Of a DNA stretch of 64,000 bases, positions 51,597 through 58,583 are shown piece by piece. Location of the stretch: positions 1 to 64,000 of the forward strand of contig NZ_JAKMHX010000017.1 in assembly GCF_022048975.1 (NCBI RefSeq), read 5' to 3'. Each line of letters opens with the position of its first letter. The first letter of the stretch is position 1. Origin of the DNA: Sporosarcina cyprini. Its GTDB lineage: Bacteria; Bacillota; Bacilli; Bacillales_A; Planococcaceae. The notes below the pieces were generated by a model. The model ran no database searches. It worked only from the letters and a program-made list of their open reading frames with translations, and had not been told where the DNA came from. Position numbers and translations under genes: made by a program.

Positions 51597-52287
51597 GTTT
51601 CTGCTTCTCCAAGAAAATCGATTCAAGGGAACCTTGTGCCATCAGTTTGTGAATGTCTTCATGCAAAATGATCCGGCCGCCCTTCAAAATGGTGATCGAG
51701 TTGCAAATCTTTTCGGCAACGTCCAGCAAATGCGTAGAAAAGAAAACGGTTCCTCCTGCTTTCACATAGTCTCGTAAACAATCTTTAAATGTTACAACGG
51801 CATTTGGATCCAACCCATTCATCGGTTCATCCATGATCAGGATCGGCGGCTGGATCGTAAAGGCCGCAATGAGCGACATCTTATGGAGCATTCCATATGA
51901 ATAGGACCCCATCGGTTTATGAATGGATGTCTCCATGCCAAATCGTTCGATATACATAGATAGTTTTGCATCGTCTCTCTTCTCGTATAAAGGCAACAAG
52001 AATTGAATCCAATCATAGCCCGAGACATTCTGAAAGACCTGAATGGTATCCGGAATATAATAAAATTGTTTTTTGTACTGAAGGGAATCCGATTGGGAAA
52101 CCCCATTGATCGATACGTGTCCGGCATCCTGTTCTAAAATGCCTGTAATGCAATTGATCGTCGTGGTTTTCCCCGCCCCATTGGCACCGACAAAACCTAG
52201 AATCTCTCCTTTTTTAACTTGCAGATCGACCCCATGTAATATCGTGTTGGCTCCAAAGCTTTTTCTAAGATTATTTATTATTAACAT
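51586..52287 (-). CDS. ABC transporter ATP-binding protein
   Basis: This 233-residue ATPase has Walker A GANGAGKTT, signature variant YSYGMLHKM (canonical LSGGQ not kept), Walker B ILIMDEPMNGLD and switch histidine FSTHLLDVAE. It powers the permease that overlaps it. I chose ATG 52287 with a run of G residues about five bases upstream; the frame extends 23 codons further without a good ribosome site. The promoter lies at 52371-52399. Confidence 0.88.
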   Translation of the reverse strand: MLIINNLRKSFGANTILHGVDLQVKKGEILGFVGANGAGKTTTINCITGILEQDAGHVSINGVSQSDSLQYKKQFYYIPDTIQVFQNVSGYDWIQFLLPLYEKRDDAKLSMYIERFGMETSIHKPMGSYSYGMLHKMSLIAAFTIQPPILIMDEPMNGLDPNAVVTFKDCLRDYVKAGGTVFFSTHLLDVAEKICNSITILKGGRIILHEDIHKLMAQGSLESIFLEKQKHEA

Positions 52288-52370
52288 ACATGCCCCCCCT
52301 TTTACTTTTAAAATTTCTTTTCGGCAAACTAAAAATACGTGACACCTAATTTTCATTTTTTGTTATATTA

Positions 52371-52399
52371 ATTGTAGAACAGATTTTAGTGAAGGTCAA
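52371..52399 (-). promoter_or_regulatory. Sigma-A promoter of the ABC exporter pair
   Basis: On the minus strand TTGACC (52399-52394), a 17-bp spacer and TACAAT (52376-52371) form a near-consensus promoter. It lies about 85 bases before the ATPase ATG. Confidence 0.7.
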
Positions 52400-52421
52400 T
52401 ATTTTGTAGGTGTGTGATTTG

Positions 52422-52502
52422 ATGCTCAAATACTATCGGGCAAGCGAAAAGAACTCGACGACGGCTAGCACTGTAGCTGTGACTTTCGAGTTTAAGCATT
52501 AA
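52422..52502 (+). CDS. Possible 26-residue peptide gene
   Basis: The frame ATG 52422 to TAA 52502 encodes a 26-residue basic peptide (start MLKYYRASEK, end TFEFKH). The upstream ribosome site is weak (GTAGGTG). A 7-bp inverted repeat AACTCGA/TCGAGTT (52452-52458 and 52486-52492) lies within it, so the stretch may be a structured RNA instead. No family is recognised. Confidence 0.25.
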   Translation: MLKYYRASEKNSTTASTVAVTFEFKH

Positions 52503-52549
52503 AGAAGAGGCCAAAAGGGGGGGTTCCTTATTATAGGATTTTAATTTCA

Positions 52550-52858
52550 TTGTTATATCTCCAAGCTTTCTATTTAATAGTGTTTTCAGTCGGTTTCGGT
52601 GGTGGAATGGGCTTGTTGTTTTATGCTCGATTCGGTTGGGCGCCATCAAACGGCTACCTGTACCAAATTGCAATGGAGATGGAGGAGACCGGTCTATTAG
52701 TTGGAGAATGGCCAGATGAGCAAAGGACGGTAAGGATGCTCAGAAAGAAGGAAGAAGGGGCGGAGTTCTACAAAATCGTCTCCCAATCGCTGAATGATCG
52801 GATCACGCAGATTCATTCCTACCTCCATTACATCCTGGAGTTTTTAAGAAACGAATGA
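52550..52858 (+). CDS. Small membrane-anchored protein of unknown function
   Basis: This protein of about 102 residues has one N-terminal membrane helix (LQAFYLIVFSVGFGGGMGLLFY, about 4-25). A charged helical cytoplasmic part follows (MEMEETGLLVGEWPDEQRTVRMLRKKEEG). The start is uncertain: TTG 52550 with TAGGA 11 bases upstream is the best option, and no ATG lies near. No family is recognised. It opens a run of short genes on the plus strand. Confidence 0.5.
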   Translation: MLYLQAFYLIVFSVGFGGGMGLLFYARFGWAPSNGYLYQIAMEMEETGLLVGEWPDEQRTVRMLRKKEEGAEFYKIVSQSLNDRITQIHSYLHYILEFLRNE

Positions 52859-52924
52859 CCGCCGGAATTTTGCACACATTTTCATATTGTCATAGAGTGA
52901 AGATAATGAAAGGAGTTGTACAAT

Positions 52925-53173
52925 ATGCAACCAATGATCAATGGATTGACAAAGTTCGATGTAGCTGTATTGCTTGAAAAAGCGGTTTTGCTAAACGGGA
53001 TGCTCGTTCATGGTACACCGGAGCAAAAAGAGTACGCTAAAAAAGAATGGGAACTCCTTGAGCAACAAATCAAGGTTCATACCAACTTGGATGCTGACGA
53101 AATGACCAAAAGGGAACTTGCCTTGGAACACGACACAATCGACCTGAAGATGTTTGACCTACTCTGTGAATAA
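52925..53173 (+). CDS. Small soluble helical protein of unknown function
   Basis: This is an 82-residue acidic protein, predicted to be mostly helical (FDVAVLLEKAVLLNGML, EQKEYAKKEWELLEQQIKV). There is no membrane segment and no recognised domain. I chose ATG 52925 with AAGGAG nine bases upstream, a good ribosome site that supports a real gene. It lies 66 bases after the preceding small membrane protein gene. Confidence 0.6.
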   Translation: MQPMINGLTKFDVAVLLEKAVLLNGMLVHGTPEQKEYAKKEWELLEQQIKVHTNLDADEMTKRELALEHDTIDLKMFDLLCE

Positions 53174-53229
53174 TGAAAGTTTCATCAATAACGGCCATTT
53201 AGAAGGCTTTGTGTTCGGGCGTTTTTACG

Positions 53230-53511
53230 ATGGATATGCTAACACTAATCTCCGTGGCGGCGCATGTCGTGACCATATCGGCAATAGGCATCTATGTAAT
53301 CAAATTTGCAGTCAGCAAGTATAAGAACTTTCCCTTGCTTTGTTTGCAGCTGTTAGGACCTCTTATAGCCTTATTGATAGTCCTAAATGCCGACGACATC
53401 GGCGCCACATTATCGCGTTTCAATAGGGCAGTTTCTTCGTTCCATGTTTATCTCGGAGCGATCATGTTTCTGTTTTTCCAACAACTAATGCCTGGCGGAA
53501 TCCGTAAGTAA
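53230..53511 (+). CDS. Small membrane protein of unknown function
   Basis: A 93-residue frame starts at ATG 53230 (MDMLTLISVAAHV). It has three hydrophobic helices (about 5-25, 36-55 and 73-88) joined by short loops. The ribosome site is weak, so the start and even the gene itself are uncertain. No family is recognised. Confidence 0.4.
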   Translation: MDMLTLISVAAHVVTISAIGIYVIKFAVSKYKNFPLLCLQLLGPLIALLIVLNADDIGATLSRFNRAVSSFHVYLGAIMFLFFQQLMPGGIRK

Positions 53512-53686
53512 GTCTCGAACTCCACAAAATTTTCAATGTGAAATGCAAAGAAGAGAACAATGCTTAATTTCTTGAGCGTGAAAAGAAGACTCAGATTTAT
53601 CCATTTCCTTACCTTCCCGAGAGGACAGTAAGGTAGTGATTTTCTTATAATAGTAAATGGTGTAATTAATCCTAAAGGAGACTGTT

Positions 53687-54193
53687 ATGCCCAAAAAGTT
53701 AAGTAAAATGAGAGTTAAAGATCCTTTTGTAATGAATGAGGATACTGTCAATTTTGCAGTTTGGGAATTCCTAAAGCAAAGAGATTTTGATTGCCCTAAT
53801 CCATTAATAGGTCAGCAGCAAGGCGTTGATGTCCAAGGTGAAAAACTTGGTTGGAAAATCTATATAGAATCTAAAGGGTCACATGGAAATAAGCATGATA
53901 CTGACACGGTCTTCGGTCAAGGGCAAATTAAAGTTCATACTTACAATCAAATTGGCAAACTGATGGAGTATAAAAACAGTAGTAGCAAACAAAGCCTGTA
54001 TGCTATGGCTAATCCAGATATCCCTAGAATTAGACAAAGAGTTAATAAGGTAGCTAATTCGCTAGATCTTTTAGGCTTTATTAGGTTTTGGGTGCATGAA
54101 GATAAATCAATTAATACAGAATATCCTGACCATTTAGAAGCTCAGTTGCGGTTGCTCGGTATAATTGGGCAGTTGGACCATACTGTGAATTAA
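53687..54193 (+). CDS. Putative PD-(D/E)XK nuclease-like protein
   Basis: This is a 168-residue basic protein. The pattern E27 - D48 (GVDVQG) - E61-S-K63 (WKIYIESKGS), with beta strands around D48 and E61, fits the restriction-endonuclease-like (PD-(D/E)XK) core in which D, E and K bind the metal and activate water. The C-terminal part is basic and helical. There is no methyltransferase or helicase nearby, so it is not an obvious restriction system. Codon use looks more A+T-rich than neighbouring housekeeping genes (judged by eye), which hints at transfer. AAAGGAG precedes the ATG. The fold assignment is an inference from motif spacing. Confidence 0.5.
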   Translation: MPKKLSKMRVKDPFVMNEDTVNFAVWEFLKQRDFDCPNPLIGQQQGVDVQGEKLGWKIYIESKGSHGNKHDTDTVFGQGQIKVHTYNQIGKLMEYKNSSSKQSLYAMANPDIPRIRQRVNKVANSLDLLGFIRFWVHEDKSINTEYPDHLEAQLRLLGIIGQLDHTVN

Positions 54194-54267
54194 AGTGATT
54201 TTGTCGAATGAAGTGGAATTCTGATTGAATAATCCAACGGGTTTTCACAGTCAAAGTTAATTACTCA

Positions 54268-54614
54268 GTGGCACTCGCGAATTCATTTGCGGATGTCCCG
54301 CCAACACACGCCACCACTATCAAGAAATTATGCACTTGCTTGAACAGGGCGTTATCGGACCCGGTTCAAAATACGGCGTCAATGACATAGTAACTCGTGA
54401 AGAAGTCGCTGTTATGGTCAGCAAGGCGGTCGGACTGGACGGCACACAGCGGAATACGAAGTTTCCAGACGTACCGAAAAGTCACAACTCCTCCGGGTAT
54501 ATCAGTTCTGCGGTTGAAGTAGGCATTATTAATGGTTATCGCGACGGAACCTTCAAGCTTAATGACAAAGTTACACGCGGACATTTCTGCGTTCATGCGG
54601 TTACAAAGATGTGA
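54268..54614 (+). pseudogene. Truncated and frameshifted SLH-domain protein remnant
   Basis: The part 54330-54614 encodes one and a half S-layer homology domains (HLLEQGVIGPGSKYGVNDIVTREEVAVM, then FPDVPKSHNSSGYISSAVEVGIINGYRDG). Its frame lacks a start with a ribosome site. Just upstream, in another frame, VALANSFADVPPTHA (54268-54312) looks like the end of a signal peptide followed by the start of the same SLH domain. The two join if one base is restored near 54312. The N-terminus of the signal peptide is missing, and the C-terminus stops after the second SLH unit. It looks like a decayed gene. Confidence 0.6.
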
Positions 54615-54625
54615 AATAATCATAA

Positions 54626-54656
54626 GAGGGTTCCGATTAATTGGGTCCTCCTTTTC
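54626..54656 (+). terminator. Weak terminator after the SLH remnant
   Basis: GAGGGTTC pairs with GGGTCCTC (three G-T pairs), followed by CTTTTCATTT. Confidence 0.4.
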
Positions 54657-54863
54657 ATTTCTAATTAAAATCATGAGACGTAAAGGACACTCATTAGCTA
54701 ATTGCTATGTGAATGAGAGAAGCATGGTTGTTAACTTTAGTGAACTCAGAAATAAAAGCCGTCTTTAGGCCTTATTCCCTCCGTAATTTTCCCATCATTA
54801 CAAAGACTAACAGTAAGGTATTTCTTTGGTAAACTAGCAGATAAGAGAAAGGGGGGTAAAGGG

Positions 54864-56093
54864 GTGGGAATCGGTTCGAAAATTAGATACTTCCGCAACA
54901 AGAACAATCTAACACAAAAAGAGTTGGCTTTGGGAGTGTGCGCTACTTCCTATTTAAGCAAAATTGAAAACGAGATCGTAGAGCCAAGCGATGAAATGTT
55001 AGATATCTTCAGTTCCAAGCTTGGATTGAAAACGACAGATTTGAAGCTAGAAGTTGATCTTCATCATCAACTGCAACTGAAAGCATTGGAACTTCACCGG
55101 GCAATCCGGAATGGATGCAATGAGAGTGCGATTATCCTATATAACGATTTCATAGCGAAGAATCGAATGATGATCGATCCAGCATTGCAGGTGTTTAAAG
55201 TGTTGTTCGGATTGCGCATTGCATTAATGAAGAAAGAGCGCGAGGAAGCCTGCGAACTCTACGAGGAGACAGCTAAGCTACAAGAGTATCTACCCGAAAT
55301 GATGAAACCATATTACAACCGGTATGGCGGGCTTTTTCATTACATGTATGGCAGCCTAACAAAGTCGCTCATTCTGTACAAAGAAGCCGAAAAACTTGTG
55401 CCCCAGAGTGAAATTGAGGATGTGTATTACCAGCTTGCACTCGTACATCATCTTCTAGGTGAATATTCCATGTCGACATTTTACGAGGAAAAAGCCTTGG
55501 AACTTTTTGCTCGAAAGATGGATTATGAGCAATGCGTGAATTGTCAGCTTCTATTAGGAATCAACTACCGGAAAATCGGGAACTTGGAGCGAGCAAAAGG
55601 AACTTATCTTAGCATCCTGGAGAAAGTGGTGCCCTCACACAACCAGGAAGTCATCTCCAAAGTTTACCATAACTTAGGGTTGGTCTGTTCCGATGAAGGT
55701 AAGTCCTCCGAAGCGATTATGGCATTTGAAACAAGCCTTGGCTATCGTGACGACGACAGGGCACGAATGAAAACTTGCTACAGCATTTCTAAAGAGTTTC
55801 TACGCATTGGAAATGACTCGAGTGCAACTGAGTACGTTAATCTCGGAGAAGAGATTGCTGAAAGTGTTAAAGATGAAGAGCATATCATAAAATTTCAAGT
55901 TCTCAGGTACAAACTGGAGAAATTGGAACATGATCCCATTTTCGAATTTTATATTACAACGGTAGCATTGCCATATTTCGAGGAGCGTTCAGATCAACAA
56001 ATGATCAAGGAATATATCCATGAATTGGTTGCGTACTTCGAGGAATGTCGCCAGTATAAGTCAGCTCTCAAGTATCTAAAAAAAATACTATAA
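54864..56093 (+). CDS. HTH-TPR regulator, RRNPP-type peptide receptor
   Basis: This is a 409-residue cytoplasmic protein. An N-terminal XRE helix-turn-helix (about 3-58: LTQKELALGVCATSYLSKIEN) resembles that of NprR and PlcR. The rest (about 70-409) is all-helical with several TPR-like pairs (about 155-185 LFHYMYGSLTKSLILYKEAEKL, 190-222, 232-262 LLGINYRKIGNLERAKGTYLSIL, 270-300 YHNLGLVCSDEGKSSEAIMAFETSLGY). This is the architecture of RRNPP regulators, which bind short re-imported peptides and switch transcription. Start: GTG 54864, with AAAGGGGGG seven bases upstream. A 45-residue secreted peptide gene begins 14 bases downstream, as for the peptide partners of this family. Target genes are unknown. 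Confidence 0.88.
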   Translation: MGIGSKIRYFRNKNNLTQKELALGVCATSYLSKIENEIVEPSDEMLDIFSSKLGLKTTDLKLEVDLHHQLQLKALELHRAIRNGCNESAIILYNDFIAKNRMMIDPALQVFKVLFGLRIALMKKEREEACELYEETAKLQEYLPEMMKPYYNRYGGLFHYMYGSLTKSLILYKEAEKLVPQSEIEDVYYQLALVHHLLGEYSMSTFYEEKALELFARKMDYEQCVNCQLLLGINYRKIGNLERAKGTYLSILEKVVPSHNQEVISKVYHNLGLVCSDEGKSSEAIMAFETSLGYRDDDRARMKTCYSISKEFLRIGNDSSATEYVNLGEEIAESVKDEEHIIKFQVLRYKLEKLEHDPIFEFYITTVALPYFEERSDQQMIKEYIHELVAYFEECRQYKSALKYLKKIL

Positions 56094-56107
56094 AGGGGTA
56101 ATGATTT

Positions 56108-56245
56108 ATGAAAAAAGCAAAAGTTTGGGGCATATTATCTGTTCTTGTATTGTCGCTGTTCTTTGCGGGTGCAGTTTCCGCAGCAGACGACGATCTACCA
56201 GAGCCGCTAAAAGGGAAGCCGCCGGTTCATCAAAAAGTGAACTAA
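56108..56245 (+). CDS. Secreted signalling propeptide (Phr/PapR/NprX-like candidate)
   Basis: This short gene encodes 45 residues. An N-terminal K-K-A-K and a hydrophobic core (VWGILSVLVLSLFFAGA) end in a signal-peptidase site, AVSA-A or SAA-D. The exported part is about 20 residues, ADDDLPEPLKGKPPVHQKVN. AAAGGGG (56092-56098) lies nine bases before the ATG and overlaps the stop of the receptor gene, so the two are cotranscribed. Size, order and export signal match the propeptides of RRNPP pairs, in which a C-terminal or internal 5-8-mer is cut out and re-imported by the oligopeptide permease. Which part is the active peptide cannot be seen. A terminator follows at once. Confidence 0.75.
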   Translation: MKKAKVWGILSVLVLSLFFAGAVSAADDDLPEPLKGKPPVHQKVN

Positions 56246-56262
56246 TCTATATACTCTAGGGG

Positions 56263-56295
56263 GGCCTGATTCTTCATGAATTGGGTTCTTTTTTA
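56263..56295 (+). terminator. Terminator after the receptor-propeptide pair
   Basis: GGCCTGATTC pairs with GAATTGGGTT (including G-T pairs), followed by CTTTTTT. It lies 17 bases past the propeptide stop. Confidence 0.75.
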
Positions 56296-56422
56296 TTTGT
56301 CATGAAAGGAAAGACCGTAATCGTCTTCATAATCAAACAAGGGCAACTCGAATATTTAATAAACAATCGCTCAAAAAGAGGCTTAAGAATGGTTATTGCT
56401 TTTCATTTTCCCAACACTCTAT

Positions 56423-56463
56423 ATGTAAGAAATTCTTTACATTATGTAAAAAACAATTTACAT
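56423..56463. promoter_or_regulatory. Two tandem operators ATGTAA-N8-TTACAT over a promoter
   Basis: Two 20-bp palindromes of the form ATGTAA-N8-TTACAT occupy 56423-56442 and 56444-56463, one base apart, so identical half-sites recur every 21 bp on the same DNA face. Between them TTTACAT-T-ATGTAAA forms a perfect 15-bp palindrome. They cover a possible promoter, TTTACA (56436-56441), 17 bp, TACATT (56459-56464). They lie 28 bases before the XRE regulator gene and are probably its autoregulatory operator. Confidence 0.7.
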
Positions 56464-56490
56464 TTGAGATAAGAGCTAAGGAGGGAAGAA

Positions 56491-56694
56491 ATGGAGATCA
56501 AGAATAGAATAAAAGAGCTACGGGCAAGATCGAACCTTACGCAAAAGGACTTGGCTGAAAAAGTGGGGGTTACACGTCAAACCATTATCGCGTTGGAGAA
56601 AGGTACCTATGTGCCTTCACTATTGCTTGCGATGAATATTGCAGAAGTTTTTCAGGAGCCGGTCGACCAAATCTTTTTCAAGGGGGACGCGTAA
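56491..56694 (+). CDS. Small XRE-family transcriptional regulator
   Basis: This is a 67-residue single-domain helix-turn-helix protein (IKELRARSNLTQKDLAEKVGVTRQTIIALEKGTYVPSLLLAMNIAEVF), of the compact type found beside small membrane proteins in Firmicutes. A strong AAGGAGGGA site precedes the ATG. The stop overlaps the next ATG (TAATG). The twin palindromes just upstream are its likely target. It probably represses this two-gene operon; the signal may come through the membrane partner. Confidence 0.9.
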   Translation: MEIKNRIKELRARSNLTQKDLAEKVGVTRQTIIALEKGTYVPSLLLAMNIAEVFQEPVDQIFFKGDA

Positions 56695-57176
56695 TGAAAG
56701 TCGTCATATTTGAAAGTATAAGCAAGATTATCATTACTATTGTATTTGCTTACTCCATGGACGTAGCATTTCGAGAAATTTGGTTAATGGATGAATTTGA
56801 CAGAGCTTACGCTAGAGGGAAATACATTCCAGTTGATGTAGAATTAAATCTATTCCCATTTGCATTATGTTTCTTCCTTGTTCTCATATATGTGGTGATG
56901 TCATGGAAGTTAAAGCCAAGAAAAACATCAGAGTTAATGATGAAATCTGGAGAACTTCAAGACTCAGATGAACGAGAACGATTTATCACAAATAGGGCTG
57001 CTCGTACTTCTTATGTGGTTGCGAGTACAGGTGGAGTTGTCGCCATGATTCTTATTGTCTTTTCCACATCCATTATTTACCGATTTCCATCCTTTCCTAT
57101 TTATTTAATCGCATTGATATTAATCACTTCGACTATTGCATATGCGATAACTTGGTGTCTTGAGTTTAACAAATGA
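56694..57176 (+). CDS. Four-helix membrane protein coupled to the XRE regulator (DUF2178-like)
   Basis: This 160-residue protein has four membrane helices (about 7-24, 52-68, 107-126 and 133-155). The cytoplasmic loop carries GELQDSDERERFITNRAARTSY. The D-E-R-E-x-x-I/F motif with following helices resembles the DUF2178-type partners of small XRE regulators. The function is unknown; a regulator-sequestering or immunity-like role is inferred from the operon layout. It is translationally coupled to the regulator through TAATG. Confidence 0.7.
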   Translation: MKVVIFESISKIIITIVFAYSMDVAFREIWLMDEFDRAYARGKYIPVDVELNLFPFALCFFLVLIYVVMSWKLKPRKTSELMMKSGELQDSDERERFITNRAARTSYVVASTGGVVAMILIVFSTSIIYRFPSFPIYLIALILITSTIAYAITWCLEFNK

Positions 57177-57227
57177 CAAAAAGCCGCATCGAGCAATTTA
57201 CTCCGTGCGGCCTTCTGTTTCAGTTAT

Positions 57228-57794
57228 TTATTTGTCACAAACGAAATTGTAACCATCAACGTATTCGGCATGAAACTCATCCACTTTGAAGTCAAAACCA
57301 AAGCGGTCGCGATCATCTAATCTAGGCTTTCCATTCATGTTGTAGCAACCATTAATCAAACTTCTCTTGGTGGATTCTTTCCAGTATTTAGAAATTAAAT
57401 AAGTGAGTGCTACAACAACAATTCCGATGCCAATAAGCCAAATAATTGGTGCTATATTTGGCACATATTGACCGTCTTCCAACTCATCTAGATCATAACC
57501 CGCTTCAATGAGGAATTGTTCTACTTCTTCTTTTGATAACTCGGCAAGTTCTTCATTAGCCTGTTTGATTTGAAGCTCTTCATTCATGCTAAGATGGAAC
57601 ATGCTACCTACTTTTTCGCTGTCAATGAAGACCTTTCCTGATTCTTTGTCATAATACAGTGATTGAGCAACAGCTTCGTTTAGCTGTTTCTGCAAGACCG
57701 AAGCGTCTGCGGCTTCAACATTCTGAACGAGTCCTGTTGTAAATAGTAAAGCCATGGCTGCAACTACAAGGAAGAGTTTTTTAATTAGGTTCAT
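57228..57794 (-). CDS. Exported membrane protein of unknown function
   Basis: This 188-residue protein has a signal peptide (IKKLFLVVAAMALLFTTGLVQNVEA, cleavage near 28). An extracellular helical, acidic domain (about 30-105) is followed by one membrane helix (about 113-136, IAPIIWLIGIGIVVVALTYLI) and a short C-terminal part with two cysteines (INGCYNMNG, YNFVCDK). No family is recognised. A GGGGAAAA-type site precedes the ATG. The leader plus single-helix layout suggests a surface or immunity-type protein, but nothing proves it. Confidence 0.65.
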   Translation of the reverse strand: MNLIKKLFLVVAAMALLFTTGLVQNVEAADASVLQKQLNEAVAQSLYYDKESGKVFIDSEKVGSMFHLSMNEELQIKQANEELAELSKEEVEQFLIEAGYDLDELEDGQYVPNIAPIIWLIGIGIVVVALTYLISKYWKESTKRSLINGCYNMNGKPRLDDRDRFGFDFKVDEFHAEYVDGYNFVCDK

Positions 57795-57974
57795 TGTGTT
57801 TTCCCCTTTGCGATTTGTTAGAAGACTGGCCAGAACTTCTACTTTAATTGTCTTTCAGTTTAATGTAAATTTCAATAGTTTGAATGTTGGGAAATATGGA
57901 GCGAATAATTCTATGGATGTATTTTAAAGTATCTATATTTAGGAAAGTCTATCAAACGAAAGGGGCATTCATTC

Positions 57975-58112
57975 GTGACAGTGAACGAAGTCGAGGACGA
58001 CAATGAGGTTTCTTGGAAACAGGTCCTCATTACATTTGGTTCGCTGTTTACTGCAGGCGCATTCTTCCTATTCATCGTTTTTGGCTTGGCATTCCTATCG
58101 ATTCTATTCTAA
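57975..58112 (+). CDS. Small single-helix membrane protein
   Basis: A 45-residue frame starts at GTG 57975 with AAAGGGG about ten bases upstream. It has an acidic, hydrophilic N-terminus (MTVNEVEDDNEVSW) and one long hydrophobic helix to the end (VLITFGSLFTAGAFFLFIVFGLAFLSILF). No family is recognised. Composition and ribosome site support a real gene, but the start (GTG 57975 or 57981) is open. Confidence 0.5.
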   Translation: MTVNEVEDDNEVSWKQVLITFGSLFTAGAFFLFIVFGLAFLSILF

Positions 58113-58134
58113 TTGGAAGCCATCCTGACAGCAT

Positions 58135-58401
58135 TTGATAGATCGATTGAACGTTACATTATGCTTTGGGTTGCATAATGTAAAAAACTTAGATAGAGCC
58201 TTTAAACAAATTTCAAACAATATAAGCTTGGTTTCAAGGACGCTTCGCTATACAGTAGGAGGCTTAATTTCTTTAATTTTAAGCTACCTAATGGCTTTGC
58301 CATTGTTTAAGGGAACTTGGTTCTACTCTTTACCTATCGTTGTTTTGGTGTTAGTGTTTTATGCCATTTGCCTTGTACTGTCTAATAAGTACTCAAAATA
58401 A
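58135..58401 (+). CDS. Possible two-helix membrane protein
   Basis: An 88-codon frame from TTG 58135 encodes two hydrophobic segments (about 40-60 and 63-83) at its C-terminal end (YTVGGLISLILSYLMALPLF, YSLPIVVLVLVFYAICLVL). No ribosome site is visible, and the 5' part holds an 11-bp inverted repeat (58154-58183). It could be a real small membrane protein with another start, or the relic of a larger gene. Confidence 0.35.
   Translation: MIDRLNVTLCFGLHNVKNLDRAFKQISNNISLVSRTLRYTVGGLISLILSYLMALPLFKGTWFYSLPIVVLVLVFYAICLVLSNKYSK
58154..58183. repeat. Perfect 11-bp inverted repeat related to the XRE operators
   Basis: TTACATTATGC (58154-58164) and GCATAATGTAA (58173-58183) flank an 8-bp loop. The arms contain the TTACAT and ATGTAA half-sites of the operators at 56423-56463, in reversed order, and the following bases AAAAAC are shared with the ATGTAAAAAAC of that region. 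Confidence 0.55.
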
Positions 58402-58428
58402 ATTCGACTCTTCTCCGAAAACGTAAAA

Positions 58429-58458
58429 AGGAAGAACAGTTATTTTTTGTTCTTCCTT
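58429..58458. terminator. Hairpin with A/T tails
   Basis: An 11-bp perfect inverted repeat AAGGAAGAACA/TGTTCTTCCTT is flanked by TAAAAAG and AAAAAA. The T-rich tail lies on the minus strand. Probable terminator; no minus-strand gene was found that would use it. Confidence 0.5.
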
Positions 58459-58583
58459 AAAAAACTGGGCACATTTCGAAGCAATAATTTTTTTCAAAGC
58501 TCTTGAATCTCCAGCCACGTCATCTTCTACCATAAAAAATGAGTTCCACAGAGGAACTACAATTTGTAGAGGAGACGAATAAA

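Noticed and set aside
53687..54193. Complete restriction-modification system
   Set aside because: Only one nuclease-like protein is present; no methyltransferase or specificity gene lies within the belt. The methyltransferases at 8584 and 13922 are of the small-molecule type and far away.
56281..56472. 63-codon frame between the peptide gene terminator and the XRE operon
   Set aside because: It overlaps the terminator and the tandem operators, has no ribosome site and encodes no coherent protein.
58400..58540. 46-codon minus-strand frame (MVEDDVAGDS...)
   Set aside because: There is no ribosome site before its ATG, and it runs through the hairpin at 58429-58458.
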